This document shows, in pieces, positions 48,101 to 58,614 of a DNA stretch of 64,000 nt. The DNA is taken from assembly GCF_036669915.1 (NCBI RefSeq), contig NC_089321.1, positions 17,005,093 through 17,069,092 on the forward strand, read 5' to 3'. Position 1 is the stretch's first letter; each line of letters opens with the position of its first letter. Below the pieces are notes generated by a model. It saw only the letters and a list, made by a program, of their open reading frames with translations. It did not search any database and was not told the DNA's origin. The stretch is from Pocillopora verrucosa. Lineage: Eukaryota > Cnidaria > Anthozoa > Scleractinia > Pocilloporidae. The translations under genes and the position numbers were made by a program.

Positions 48101-51100
48101 TTTTTCCTTAATGATCCAGGTAGAGTTCGAACCCAGACCTTTCAACTCTGTTAACCTCTAGACAATGCAAATCCATGTAATACTCACGTCATTGAAATTC
48201 CCCAATGGTTTCCTTTTAACATGAAACAAACAATCGATTGTTAGCGTAAATACAAAAAAAGGAGATTATTCACCACGGTATGGATGCTAGAATTAGATAC
48301 CTGCGTGTTCTGCTGCTACGTTGAAAAGAGCCAGACCCACAAGAGTTATCGTGGGCGCTATGGTCAGTGGTCCGATGAAACGGAGAAGAAAACCAACAAT
48401 TCCAGTGAAGCCAACCAACATTTGAAATAATGATGAAACCATTATGGCACCTTGGATCTAATGCAAAAAAGACGATTTTTTGGTTCATAATCGATTTGAC
48501 AAATGAGAACGAAAGTGATGAGGAGAAGGATCACGGTGTTGTAAATCATTTTGACTTTTATATTTACCTCTCTCATCCGAGGTTTCCAGATTTCGGACAT
48601 TTCCAATGTTGAGTTACTGTATTCTTTTGAAAGATAACGTTATGTTTTAGCACTTACATGATTAAATTCTAACTAGCTGAAAAGTAATGTCGTATAGGCA
48701 ATAGGTGACTTAATAAAAACCAAATTGTCAATCTGTATGTCTCTCTGTTTGTCGGTGTAATCATCAAACATGTGTAAGATAATCCTGAAGAGAGACAAAC
48801 GAACTGGCGAGGGCTTCAATACGTAATCGTTCAATTGGATTCAGCAATTCAGCCCACGATTAATTGTTATTTACTCGACAAATGGTCAAACAATCATGAC
48901 ACAAAAAAAACACCTTCAGTTAATTCAACCTTTCAATTAATCGTTGAAAGAAGGTCCTTGTTTGGCTTGTTAAAAAGCAAACAATCAACTGACCTTCAGG
49001 TTTAGGACACGTCCACTGAGGTAGAGACAAAATGGCAAAAGTCGGTGTCAGAAAAGAAAAAGCCCCTCCCTGAATGATCGGCAGCCTGTAATTCCCAAAA
49101 TAAGAAGATTCAATAGAGCAACTTGATAGATTGAGCTGAGTCCCGGGAGGGAGGGTGACTGGGAGTTTTCAAACACTTGAGAGGGGAGGGGAGGAATTCA
49201 ACTGTGTCACTCTCAATATGTCAACCCTGCCGTCATGTCGAAATCCCTGTGTTTTTTAAGAGTGACATTTTCCTACTGGATAGATTCATCGTGTCCGCTT
49301 TTTCAGCTCCATTACAAGGTTCTTGTGTTGAAAAAACTAATTGATCTTACAAAGGGGGAAAGGAATGACGATAATAACGGGCATTGAAGGACCTTCCCTT
49401 AGCCATATCCCTGAATCCTTGAAGCGGAGTTTCGGAAGATTGGAATTGATCTGAACTGGATGGGTGATTGCAGCCAATTTAGGCACTTGGTTTGTGGAGA
49501 CAAAGCAGAAAGTAATACGAGCAAGGATTAGAAACGTGGAGAGATAGCTCCTTCCCAGAGCCCACAAATGTTCCACCACCTGCTGTTTTGCTCCTGGCCT
49601 CTCCTCCGACTGGGAACCTGGAATATTTAACGTGATCGTCAAAAGCCTCTATGCTCCGGTGAACGTTTTTTTTTTATATTCATTGAAAAAATACCTACAG
49701 AAAGTTCAGCCCCGAAAAATTGACACCTTTCACTCACAAGATTTCATTAGCAATTCTACTTACTGTCTGCCACTCAATTTTTAATATGTTGACTTTGGTG
49801 GATTTGGTATTGCATCAACTAATAAAACCGAATTTTATAGTTTTCTTTATTCTCATTATAGTCCTTGCTTGATATTGTAGTGATTTCTTCGAAGAAATTC
49901 TGTCATTGGTCACATCGCGGGAGCTATTCATTTTGGCATAAATCGAAATTTTACAAAGCTTCATTTACAAAGTCTATCCACCGTATTCATTCGGCCTTTA
50001 GCCGTCATTTCAATTTACCGCGCCGTTGCCCTTTCCAAAAACTTTTTTGAGCGCTCTTTGGAGCCTAGCAATTACATGATAAGATGGAAGTTGAGCTGTT
50101 TTAAATTTGTCTTTTACGGGGGGGGGGGGGGGGACCGTTTTTTCTACCTTTGATCATGACGTACAAAACAAAGAGTTGGTGATTAAAGAAAGGTTACATC
50201 TTTGAGTATTTTTCAAGCGGGCGAGTAGTCTGTGCTAACCTCGTATTTTACTTACAGCATGGTGGGGAAAGGAAGCAATGATTGCAATTGCGTCCATCGA
50301 TGTAGAGATTTAAATTTTTGTTTATCGTTCCTGTAATTTCCAACATTTTCCTCTTCTTCTCCTTGACATCTTTTTTTACATGTTCAAGAAACGGTGAGGC
50401 AAATTCCAGTGCCATATCCATCCAAAGAAATTAAATAGCCATACACTATAGAAAAAAGGCTTGTCCGCGGTAGTATATTACTCTGAAGTATGACCTACAG
50501 GTGACAGAACGTCTGAAAAAAAAACCCCCTACCTGAGCATCCAAACGTTGAACTGCAAACAAAGTGACAACTCCAGAAACAAAAAGTATCGTGCTCAGAA
50601 CTTCACTAAATGGCAGGGTGTTACTACCAAAACACATCGGACCGCTAAGAATGAAGGGAATTGACAAAGTTCCTCCTACGCATTGTAAGGTAATTGCTGA
50701 AATAAATGAGAAAAAATGTTGATTAAAAAAGCAACATATTCAAATTATTAAGGCATTCCTCTGTCTCGATAACCGTTAAAAAATACCACTTTCTTTTCTA
50801 CAGAGCACAAAACTCTCTTTCCCTTCAATTTTCTTTTTAACCACAAGTTCGCTGAGTGTTCTTTGTGAGGACATTATGTTTAGAATCTTCGGATCTTGAC
50901 TGTTTCGATTCAAATGGAAATTGAGGAAAAAGAAGAAGAAACTCGGGGACTTGTTGCTTAGAGACCAGATTCTATTACAGAGGCAAAGATTTTCATCGAA
51001 ATCTCAGTCCATGTCCCTAGAGGTAGATTATCCCTATGACATGTGCCTATTCGTGTCATTGCCTCCTTTGGCCAGGGCCTTGGTGATCTCAGACCTTAAC

Positions 51101-51306
51101 AACTCCTACAAACTCCATCATTGTTATGTGGCCGTTTGTTGGCATGACAGACTTGTTAAATGACTGTACAGATGGACCTACGGTAACAGTAAGCAGTCTA
51201 AAAAGACAGAAATTGGAGGAACTAGTTTCACTTCATTCGTACCTGAAAACCCAGCAACAAGCAGATATACCATGGTGGATTTTCGTCGATGAGGTAGTCA
51301 AGCCGA
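45128..51306 (-). CDS. SLC23-family nucleobase/ascorbate transporter
   Basis: Nine exons join in phase on the minus strand (5' to 3'): 48994-49085, 48568-48623, 48301-48457, 48188-48212 (25-bp microexon), 47432-47555, 46900-47056, 46397-46650, 45799-46072, 45128-45441, about 483 codons. SLC23/NAT proteins are multi-pass membrane permeases for ascorbate or nucleobases. Visible hallmarks are [54 protein letters not shown], the NAT signature [11 protein letters not shown], then [29 protein letters not shown] and [13 protein letters not shown]. Two upstream exons are recognisable: 51243-about 51306 ([15 protein letters not shown]) and 50533-50696 ([17 protein letters not shown]). The second has several 1-2-bp insertions near both ends that break the frame, and the first also has a frame problem. 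First exon and promoter not found. Substrate cannot be told. Either an intact gene with a local sequence error or a decaying copy. Confidence 0.8.
47575..47766. repeat. Hairpin-core repeats, head to head
   Basis: On the minus strand 47725-47575 follows the full family order (tgacgaagtgctaaggttcgaaac ... caactcagttgataa ... cacagtttctttagaa). Immediately next to it, on the plus strand, 47727-47766 carries gacgaagggcttacgttcga then aacgtctgctttagaaac. Together they form an inverted pair inside an SLC23 intron. Confidence 0.6.
49724..49930. mobile_element. TTAA-flanked MITE family, copy 2 (eroded)
   Basis: Shares ttactgtctgccactcaatt, ggatttggtattgcatcaac and gcttgatattgtagtgat with 43524-43722 in the same orientation. 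Its termini are too mutated to show the target duplication. It lies in an SLC23 intron. Confidence 0.65.
50118..50133 (+). repeat. Poly-G run (16 G)
   Basis: Sixteen consecutive G in an SLC23 intron, a place where sequencing length errors are common. Confidence 0.9.
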
Positions 51307-53929
51307 AAGCTCTCCTTTTCTTCTCAGCATCGGGCTTGGAAGTCTTTGAATAACAAACATATTCTTTTAGTTCCTTAGTGATTGGCTTCTAGCCTAGCTA
51401 TCACATATGACAACCTTTATGAGGTTCACACATCGTGGCAAGGGTGACAATAATTTGAATGGACGTCTGCGTTCCTTAATTGAATAAAGCTGATAATACT
51501 TTGGAGAATTGACGCCGCCGACTTTGACAGAACTACGCGAGGGGTGGGAGTGGGGGGGTGGGTTGTGTGCTGGCGGAAGAGATATCTTATTATGTGGCAA
51601 AACTTGGCCTGGATTATAACAACTGTAAATGATGTAACTTTTGTTCGCTAAGCTAATTAACTCTGTGCTAAGAAATTTCTTAAATGTCCCCGATGTTGCT
51701 TCTACATATCAGTGATCACTCTCACTAGATAACTTATCATTCACTGGTCTTCTTTTTGGACGACTCAGGCGTCTAACGGATTTTAAGGGATTATCCCTTA
51801 TTTTGATACACCACGCGCTCCCGCCCGGTGCTGGGGGTGGATGGCGTGACAACCCTGGGAGAACTTACGTAACCGAGTTCTCTGCTACTAGAACAAACAC
51901 TGTAAACGTATTTTGAAAGATTTACGTCAACACAAGCATGTAAAACTGCGCTACAACGTAACATCAGGTTTTCGTGTGCGTGTACGCATCGTGTTTCAGT
52001 GATTTTTGCACGACTGATTTGTACATGTCTCTTTGATACATATCTAAAATTTAGCTCAGCTGGGTTACAAGCCCAGTCTGGAGAACAACCCCTTAGCCAA
52101 AGGAATTATTTATCTCAATTTTCTCTCCACGGGTTCAGTATTTGAGGATCAAAAGAGTGATCTTAGACTAAATTATCCTCGGACCTGAGCGAACACATTA
52201 CCAACCGGCATTTTGAAGCAAACACTTTCCTTACCTGAATTTCCTCTCCACTCATTGTAATTACTCCGCGTTCTTCGGACTTTTATATGTATATATTACT
52301 GGATGAATCGGTGGGTCCCTTCTTACCGATCACCTTGAACTAAAAGTAGACAAAAAGTGATATATGTCGCCATCGCTCTTTGGGTTCAATGGGATTACAG
52401 ACTGCAATGTGGAACTCATGGCCACAGGTATAGCTTTAATACTGAAGATTAACGAGATGATGTTGAACAATAAGAAAATAATAGTTTAGCAAGAGGATGT
52501 TACACTACGTAAGGTACCTCACTGTAATTTCCTCAGTAGACGGTCGGTTTTAGCCCCAAACAACGGAGCAGGTATCAAATGTCGCTAGGACTGGCATCTC
52601 AAGAATGTGACGTCTTCATCAAGGACAGTTTATAAACGTACAGTCTAAAGGGGCGTGTGAGGACTCTTATAATGAAATTCTGTTGGAGCATCGAGTCACG
52701 CACTGGACTGGGAATCTTTTTGCCACACTCCGATGAACTTTGTCATGTTAGCCAAAATGAAGTATCGAACCATCAGTTGGATAAAGCAAAGCACTGCAAT
52801 TTTCTATTGCGCTCCCCGACACGCAGTAGAATCGCACAAATCAAAACATCTCTTACCTTCAACTCCTATCTAATCACTATCTGTGTTACAGTCCTTAATT
52901 ATAAGTTCTTGGAGATCAACTGAAGACAAAACGTACGATTAGCGCGTAATCCATAAAGGACTTATCATTTACCTCATGAAAAAGAGAAAGAAAAAGAGAC
53001 ACTAGATGAAGCCCTTTCGTCATGAGGAGCTTGCCGCTTGCACCCTTCAATTTTAGGGGGCGATCTTTTATTGACAAAAACAGAATCCTGTGTTTTCCAA
53101 ATACATTTGCCGCGCCCTTAAGCATATTTATATTGAGATTATAAGTTATGTTTTCAAATTTTGCTTGTTTTCTTGTTTTTTTCTTTTTTTCTGTAATTAT
53201 AAGGACAAGGTTAGAATGCTCTATCCCAAAGGATCATTACATAAACTTGGTTTCTCCCGCTGTACCTCTAACCAGGACAAATTCCTCTAGATGAAAAGGA
53301 TATACAGATGGTATTAGTGTAGCGGGGGCTTCGGACTGACCAGTTTAGTCAAGCAGTTTACACTCCACTTCTCTTGTAACAACATGTAGGAGTTGGCCAA
53401 AAATGTCCTAGAGTCGTGTCGTCATTGTCGATGAGCAAACCACTTTTTCAACTACTCCCCCCCCCCCCTCCCAAGAATATCCTGCTCGGGCCATGGTGAA
53501 CAAGGATAATTCTTAATCATCTGTGTTCACGATGAAGTGTTCAGGATATCAGCAGGGAAGAGGTTCTCAGTGATATCCTGACAACGTAAAAAATCTGATG
53601 ACTCACTTTTGACGGAATAGTAGTGTTTGAATAGACCGCGGAAAATCAGAGCATGGAAAAAGGGACTGGAAATGAATCAGACACAACTGATCAAGTATGA
53701 AAGGCAGTTTTAAAAAACAGCGACGAGCATCCCACGAAGCAAACTGTAAGGTGTTCGTTAACATATTTCCCGCGCGTTGCAAAAATATTTGAAGGATATT
53801 AAACACAATAGCCTCCATTTGGAGCGAAAATACGTTTGGACATTATGTGTTACACGAAGCTCAGAGTTTTCCTCAAGCTCTCAGAAAATTTTACGCATCT
53901 GGGAACAGATAATGTCTGCGGACAAAATT
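51307..53929. other. Upstream of the recognised SLC23 exons, nothing recognised
   Basis: Any 5' exons of the SLC23 gene should lie here or further up, but the N-terminus of this family varies and no exon could be supported. Low-complexity patches are at 51541-51563 (G-rich) and 53456-53471 (poly-C). Confidence 0.4.
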
Positions 53930-54085
53930 GATAGGTCCTGATGACTCGCTTTTTGACGTCTCAAAACGTCAGTCTTTAAACTCTTTACGGCTAATTTACG
54001 TTTTAACTCAGTTGTTAACACTAAATTACCTATTATACTCTCCCACCGACAGAGCACCACAGTTTCTTCAGAAACTCACCCCCTT
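53930..54085 (+). repeat. Hairpin-core repeat copy
   Basis: Order as at 8515-8660: tgacgtctcaaaacgtcag, then aactcagttgttaacac, then tctcccaccgacagagcacc, then acagtttcttcagaaactcacc. The core loop has lost its gggc/gctc stem. Confidence 0.6.
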
Positions 54086-54190
54086 TATAAAACAATATAG
54101 TTTATATATAATGGACTCTAGGATTTCTAGACACTATACCCATGATATCCATCAGCCTTCTACGCCTGACAAAGAGAAAAAAAAAACGTC

Positions 54191-54230
54191 GGGGGGGAGG
54201 GGAGGGGAGGGGAGGGGAGGGGAAGGGAGG
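54191..54230 (+). repeat. GGGGA tandem repeat (G-quadruplex-prone)
   Basis: A run of seven G followed by repeated aggggagggg units, with at least five G-tracts of 3-4 G separated by single A. The plus strand could form a quadruplex. Confidence 0.9.
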
Positions 54231-55368
54231 ATTCCAAAAGGGCGACAGATTCGAAAGTTTAAGCATGCTCAGATATCGATCTTGGCGAAGTGCCGTTTGA
54301 TGACACAATATCTTGGTAATAGGAAAAAGATCTTTCGACTGAGATTAATAGCGTTTCCTTCGGTAGATTTTCTTCGAAAATTGGCTCAGTCCTAACCACA
54401 TACAGTTCATATTGTTGCATGAAGCGACTAGCATCATGGCTACTCCCCTGGATGGAATGTTGTCTGTTGCAGTTAGCACCTTTCCGCCTCAGCATCCTTT
54501 TTAAACTGGTACACCTACATGGAAAAGAAAAAGTGAGAGGAAAACTGGGGCTGATAGACGAAGTCGCGTGATGGTAAACTTCTCGAGAAAGTTAACGCAC
54601 ATTTGACTCAAAGTCGCGTTTTGATCTGTTGTTTGAAACAAGTCCCTTCCGACAAATTTAGATCATTTTGGGAATTGTAAATGGGAAAATAGAGAAAATA
54701 TATATGAAAAGACTTTTTTTTGGCTTTTTGATGTCGGCAAAGACAATAAATGAGAGCCGAAGGAGACGAAATTGCAAATTTGGCTGTCAAACTCAGTTAA
54801 AACGCCTTTGGGTGGTGCCGTAGAATCAACAGACAGAATAATTATAGATAATGAGAAACTCCAGCAATTTCATTGGCAAAGGCAATGATAATTGAGATAA
54901 CCAGGTCTTAAAGTATTACTGTGGTTAATCAAAGGGTTAAAACTTGGCTATGTTAGCTGGTTACAATGAAAAGGGAGCAAGTATTTGGTGTTTAAACAAT
55001 TGCATTAAAATTGAGTAGAGAAGTTATAAGCTGATCAGGGAGTCAAACGTTGATGAATAAAAAAAAAATGAGAATGTAGAGGGATTCTAAGCCAACACCT
55101 TTAAAGAAAAGTACCACTAACAAACAAGAAGAATGAGATGAGAGATGTCTGGGAGGAAGCATGTCAAAACTACACCATATCACTTGCTTTATTTAGTTTC
55201 CTACTCATAGTGCATGTGCTAACAATGTAATATTTCCTTGAGCATAACTTGAACAATAACTGCAGGTAGCAATTCTTGTTATATCTAACTACCCTCATTC
55301 AGCAAGATACAAAATTGAAAGCTAAGACTATTGCAATGCAAACATTGCCTCCGGAAAAATGAATGCCT
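54231..55368. other. Intergenic / 3' UTR of the minus-strand USP gene
   Basis: A tttatt (AATAAA on the minus strand) near 55187 may be the polyadenylation signal of the minus-strand USP gene. Nothing else recognised. Confidence 0.45.
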
Positions 55369-58287
55369 CTAAGTTGATTCCTCTTTAACTGGCACCACAG
55401 CAACAGGGATATGGGTATGATGCAGAACATAGTCACTAACACTACCCAAGACAGTACGACGCAGGGGGCTCAGACCCCTGGTGCCCATAATGATGAAATC
55501 CACATTTTTAGATGCTGCATAATCAACAATTGCTTGTCCGGGATTGTTACTGCTCTCACTCTCAAACTTGCGATGCTTGAAATGTCAAAAGAATGCAGTA
55601 CATTAGGATTGGATATACAGTTGTCACTACATAAATATATACTGATTTAGCACCCTGAGCACTTTTTCTTTAATTTTCTGAGTCAAGGGGTCTGAATTAG
55701 TTTGAAAATGGGTGAAAACATCAGTATCATACTAATTAAACTTATTGGCATATGTATAGATATATATCTGAGCAGATTTATCAAAACATACCCATGAGCA
55801 CAACAAGCTCAAAGTCCCTTCCCAAGCTCCCTCCTTTAGAAACTGAAAATTCTTTACCTAATTGTTAGCCACCCACCCTCCAATAGGCCAGTTTGCAGCC
55901 TACTTGCAGGTGCTATCCTTGATCTTGAGCCCCCACATTTTTGCTGGCCATGCTAGCTTATAGGTGGGCAGGTAAGACCGAGTTGTGAGGCCTTTGCGAT
56001 ATCAATTTAGCCAGGCCCAAATATGACATTTTGACTCTCAACCAACCCCCAGTTATTGAGTCTTAGCCCATTGATTTGGCAGTGTGGCAGGGCACAAGCC
56101 TTATGGCCAGTCAGGCAAAACAGTGCATTGTCAAAACAACCTAACAAAACTCTTCCAACCAATAGGCAAACTACCATAGGTTGAGAAGTCCAAAACCTAC
56201 CCTCTCCTCCCCTGAGCTTTGGGCACAGAGCTGCCAGTGACCCACCCTCTAATGAACTGGTTCAAGGCTACATCCAGTGCTGGCCTTAACAATAATCTTC
56301 TCCAACTAAAAACTAGCCGATGGGTGTTTGCAACCCCTCCTAAGCCAGCTGTTTGGACTCTCTACCACCCTCCGACCACACAGCATTCACCCACTACCTG
56401 AGCTGTAGCAGGGAATAACCCAGTGATTGTCTATCTTGCAACATGTCAGGCATGTGTTTGCAAATCCAAGCAGATATACATTTATTTCTATATTTCACAG
56501 TAATTTTGATACGGATGGAAAACACTTTGTTTCCCTCCAATATAAAGAAAATCCAGATTTCAAATCTTCTAATAACTTTTAACTAATTCATGATATCTAA
56601 ATAATGTCATATTAACATCAAGTTCTCTTGATGATTTGTCTGGGAAGTTGACTGAAACTTAAGAGGTAAGAAATAATTACAGTTGATCATCTGGAAGACA
56701 TTTAGTTTGAAAATAAAGACAGACCTTTACTGAACCGCATTTTGTTGTGAAGTCATTCTCAACTTTTTCCACTTCCTTCATTGTTTCCTCCATGATTTTT
56801 TTCCACTCCTCAGCAGGAAGCTGAAAAGGTGCTGTAAAAGTGATGTAGATTAAAGAAATTAAAGTTGTTTTTAATAAGCCTGGAGTTTGGCTAATCTCTC
56901 TTAGAGTGTCATCTTGTAGTAACAAGGAGAGATCATTTGGTAATCAAAGCCTCTTTAAGGTTAAGTAATTGTTTCTTTATTCTCATGATCTCCATGAATG
57001 ACTCTGCAGTAATACTGCAAGAAGTTAGCGAGTAACTTGCAGGATTTATCATGTATGTACGTGCTGTATATAATTTCATCATGTTTGTCTGCATAATGTA
57101 CAAAATAAAAAAAAATGGGTTGCTTCATTCAATTAATAACATTTATTCTCCAACTTACCTTTTAAGCTAAAGGTGGGAAGATGTTTCTGCTGCCAAACAT
57201 GATAACCAATCAACTCATCCTCAGGCTGGGAGGCTTTTTCCAAGTACCCTGTGAGATACACAGACTAATCAAAATGCAAGCAGTTTTAATTTTTCTTTTC
57301 AGTTTGCACATTTTAAACCTGCATGAAAAGTTTATGGTGCATAATGGTCACAGCAAATTGGCATGGATTTTCTTGACACAGAGTATTTTGATCTTGTGTT
57401 TTAAAAGGGCTGAAATAAATTTAATAAATTTGTGTATATGGCTAGAGAAGTCTGCCTGCATCTTTTAATGGAAGGAGTGATCATTCCCATAAATTTTTGA
57501 CAATTTTTAACTTGAGATCACCTTGTCAGTCACAGGGTGATCATGCCTTTCTACTTTGGGAGGGGTGTATGATAAACCGATTGAGAAAATTGAATAATTC
57601 CCCTTACAGCCTTGACGATTAATTCATCAAGCCTGCACTGCTACTGTACTTGTGTACTGATTAAAGTCATTAAATGTAAACTACCAAATTATCACAGTAT
57701 CCAAGCATCATTAATATTCCAACATCAATATACACACTTGAATCTTTTCAATAATTTAGGAACTTTCCTTGCGTACAAAGTGCATCTGTGTGGTATTGCT
57801 AAAGATTTGATTTACGACAACATTTTTTATATTTACCTGACAATACATTACATTTTTGTCATTTTCTTGTGTATGTATCACGCAAACAAATTCGTAACAG
57901 TCGATTTTCCGAATATTGCAATCAAGATTTGTTACCGGGAACATTTACACACTCCTTTGCAAAGTCCTTCGCTTAACAAGCTAGACATCAAAACGTAAGA
58001 CTTTGTTAAAATTTCAATATAGCGAGCAGTTATCTCAAGAATATTGATAAATCCTACTGACACAATAGGCTGTGATCTGCAAACTTTAAGATTTAAGTCA
58101 TTCGATTAGCTGAATTTACTTAGCGACAGTCCAGTACATCGAACGCACCTTTCGCGGATTCACGCCCCCATTCCCTTCAGAGCGCACGAAAACTAGCGAG
58201 TCAAAAATCAACACACTTACACTTTAAAGCATAATCAGAGTTCTTGCTGCCATCCACTGCAACTAATACCTTCCTTTTACCGGACAT
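55369..58287 (-). CDS. Universal stress protein (UspA family)
   Basis: Four exons on the minus strand join in phase to 156 codons plus stop, normal for a single USP domain: 58221-58287, 57159-57248, 56725-56831, 55369-55575. The start is MSGKRKVLVAVDGSKNS; the D of VDGS is the conserved N-terminal Asp of the nucleotide site. Exon 2 carries WYLEKA and HVWQQ, exon 3 is a charged helix (EEWKKIMEETMKEVEKVEN), and exon 4 carries PGQAIVDYA and the ATP-binding signature G-x2-G-x9-G-S (MGTRG, then VLGSVSDYVL). No signal or membrane segment, so cytosolic. UspA-fold proteins bind ATP and act in stress signalling in many organisms; the exact role here is unknown. The acceptor of exon 4 could lie 9 bp further in without changing the frame. 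It is divergently paired with the USP gene at 58615. Confidence 0.9.
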
Positions 58288-58614
58288 GATTCTCAAAGCA
58301 TCAAAGCAAAGTGAGATCGTGGATCGTGCGAGTTCCCTCCGGACTGCTAGTGTTCAGGAAACCCAGTTTAATCGTGTTTGCATTATTTATCGCCAATGGA
58401 ATTACGCGTACGCTTATTGGTAGTTTTGCGCATGAAAGAACCAATCAATTTTATCGATGCATCTGGGGACTGGGGAGAAGACGTGCACAGTTGATTCGGA
58501 GAGTGATATATTGACAGATTGACAGCTGGAAGTGAATAGTACGTTATTGTATATGATGATCACAAACTTAAACGCGCACTTCATTTGAAGAGTTAGTGGA
58601 AGACACAGAGCAAA
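58288..58614. promoter_or_regulatory. Shared bidirectional promoter region of two USP genes
   Basis: 327 bp separate the start codons of two divergent USP genes, so both 5' UTRs and both promoters must fit here (unless an upstream non-coding exon exists). No TATA box is evident and specific sites cannot be assigned. Co-regulation is an inference. Confidence 0.6.

Noticed and set aside
49337..49642. 101-codon minus-strand ORF inside the SLC23 gene
   Set aside because: Lies between recognised SLC23 exons, does not match the family and has no splice sites in phase.
50980..51215. Possible extra minus-strand exon between the two 5' SLC23 exons
   Set aside because: A 33-codon open segment bounded by AG and GT exists, but its phases fit neither neighbour and the sequence does not look like SLC23.
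51126..51353. Plus-strand ORF containing [10 protein letters not shown]
   Set aside because: It is the antisense of the SLC23 exon encoding [11 protein letters not shown].
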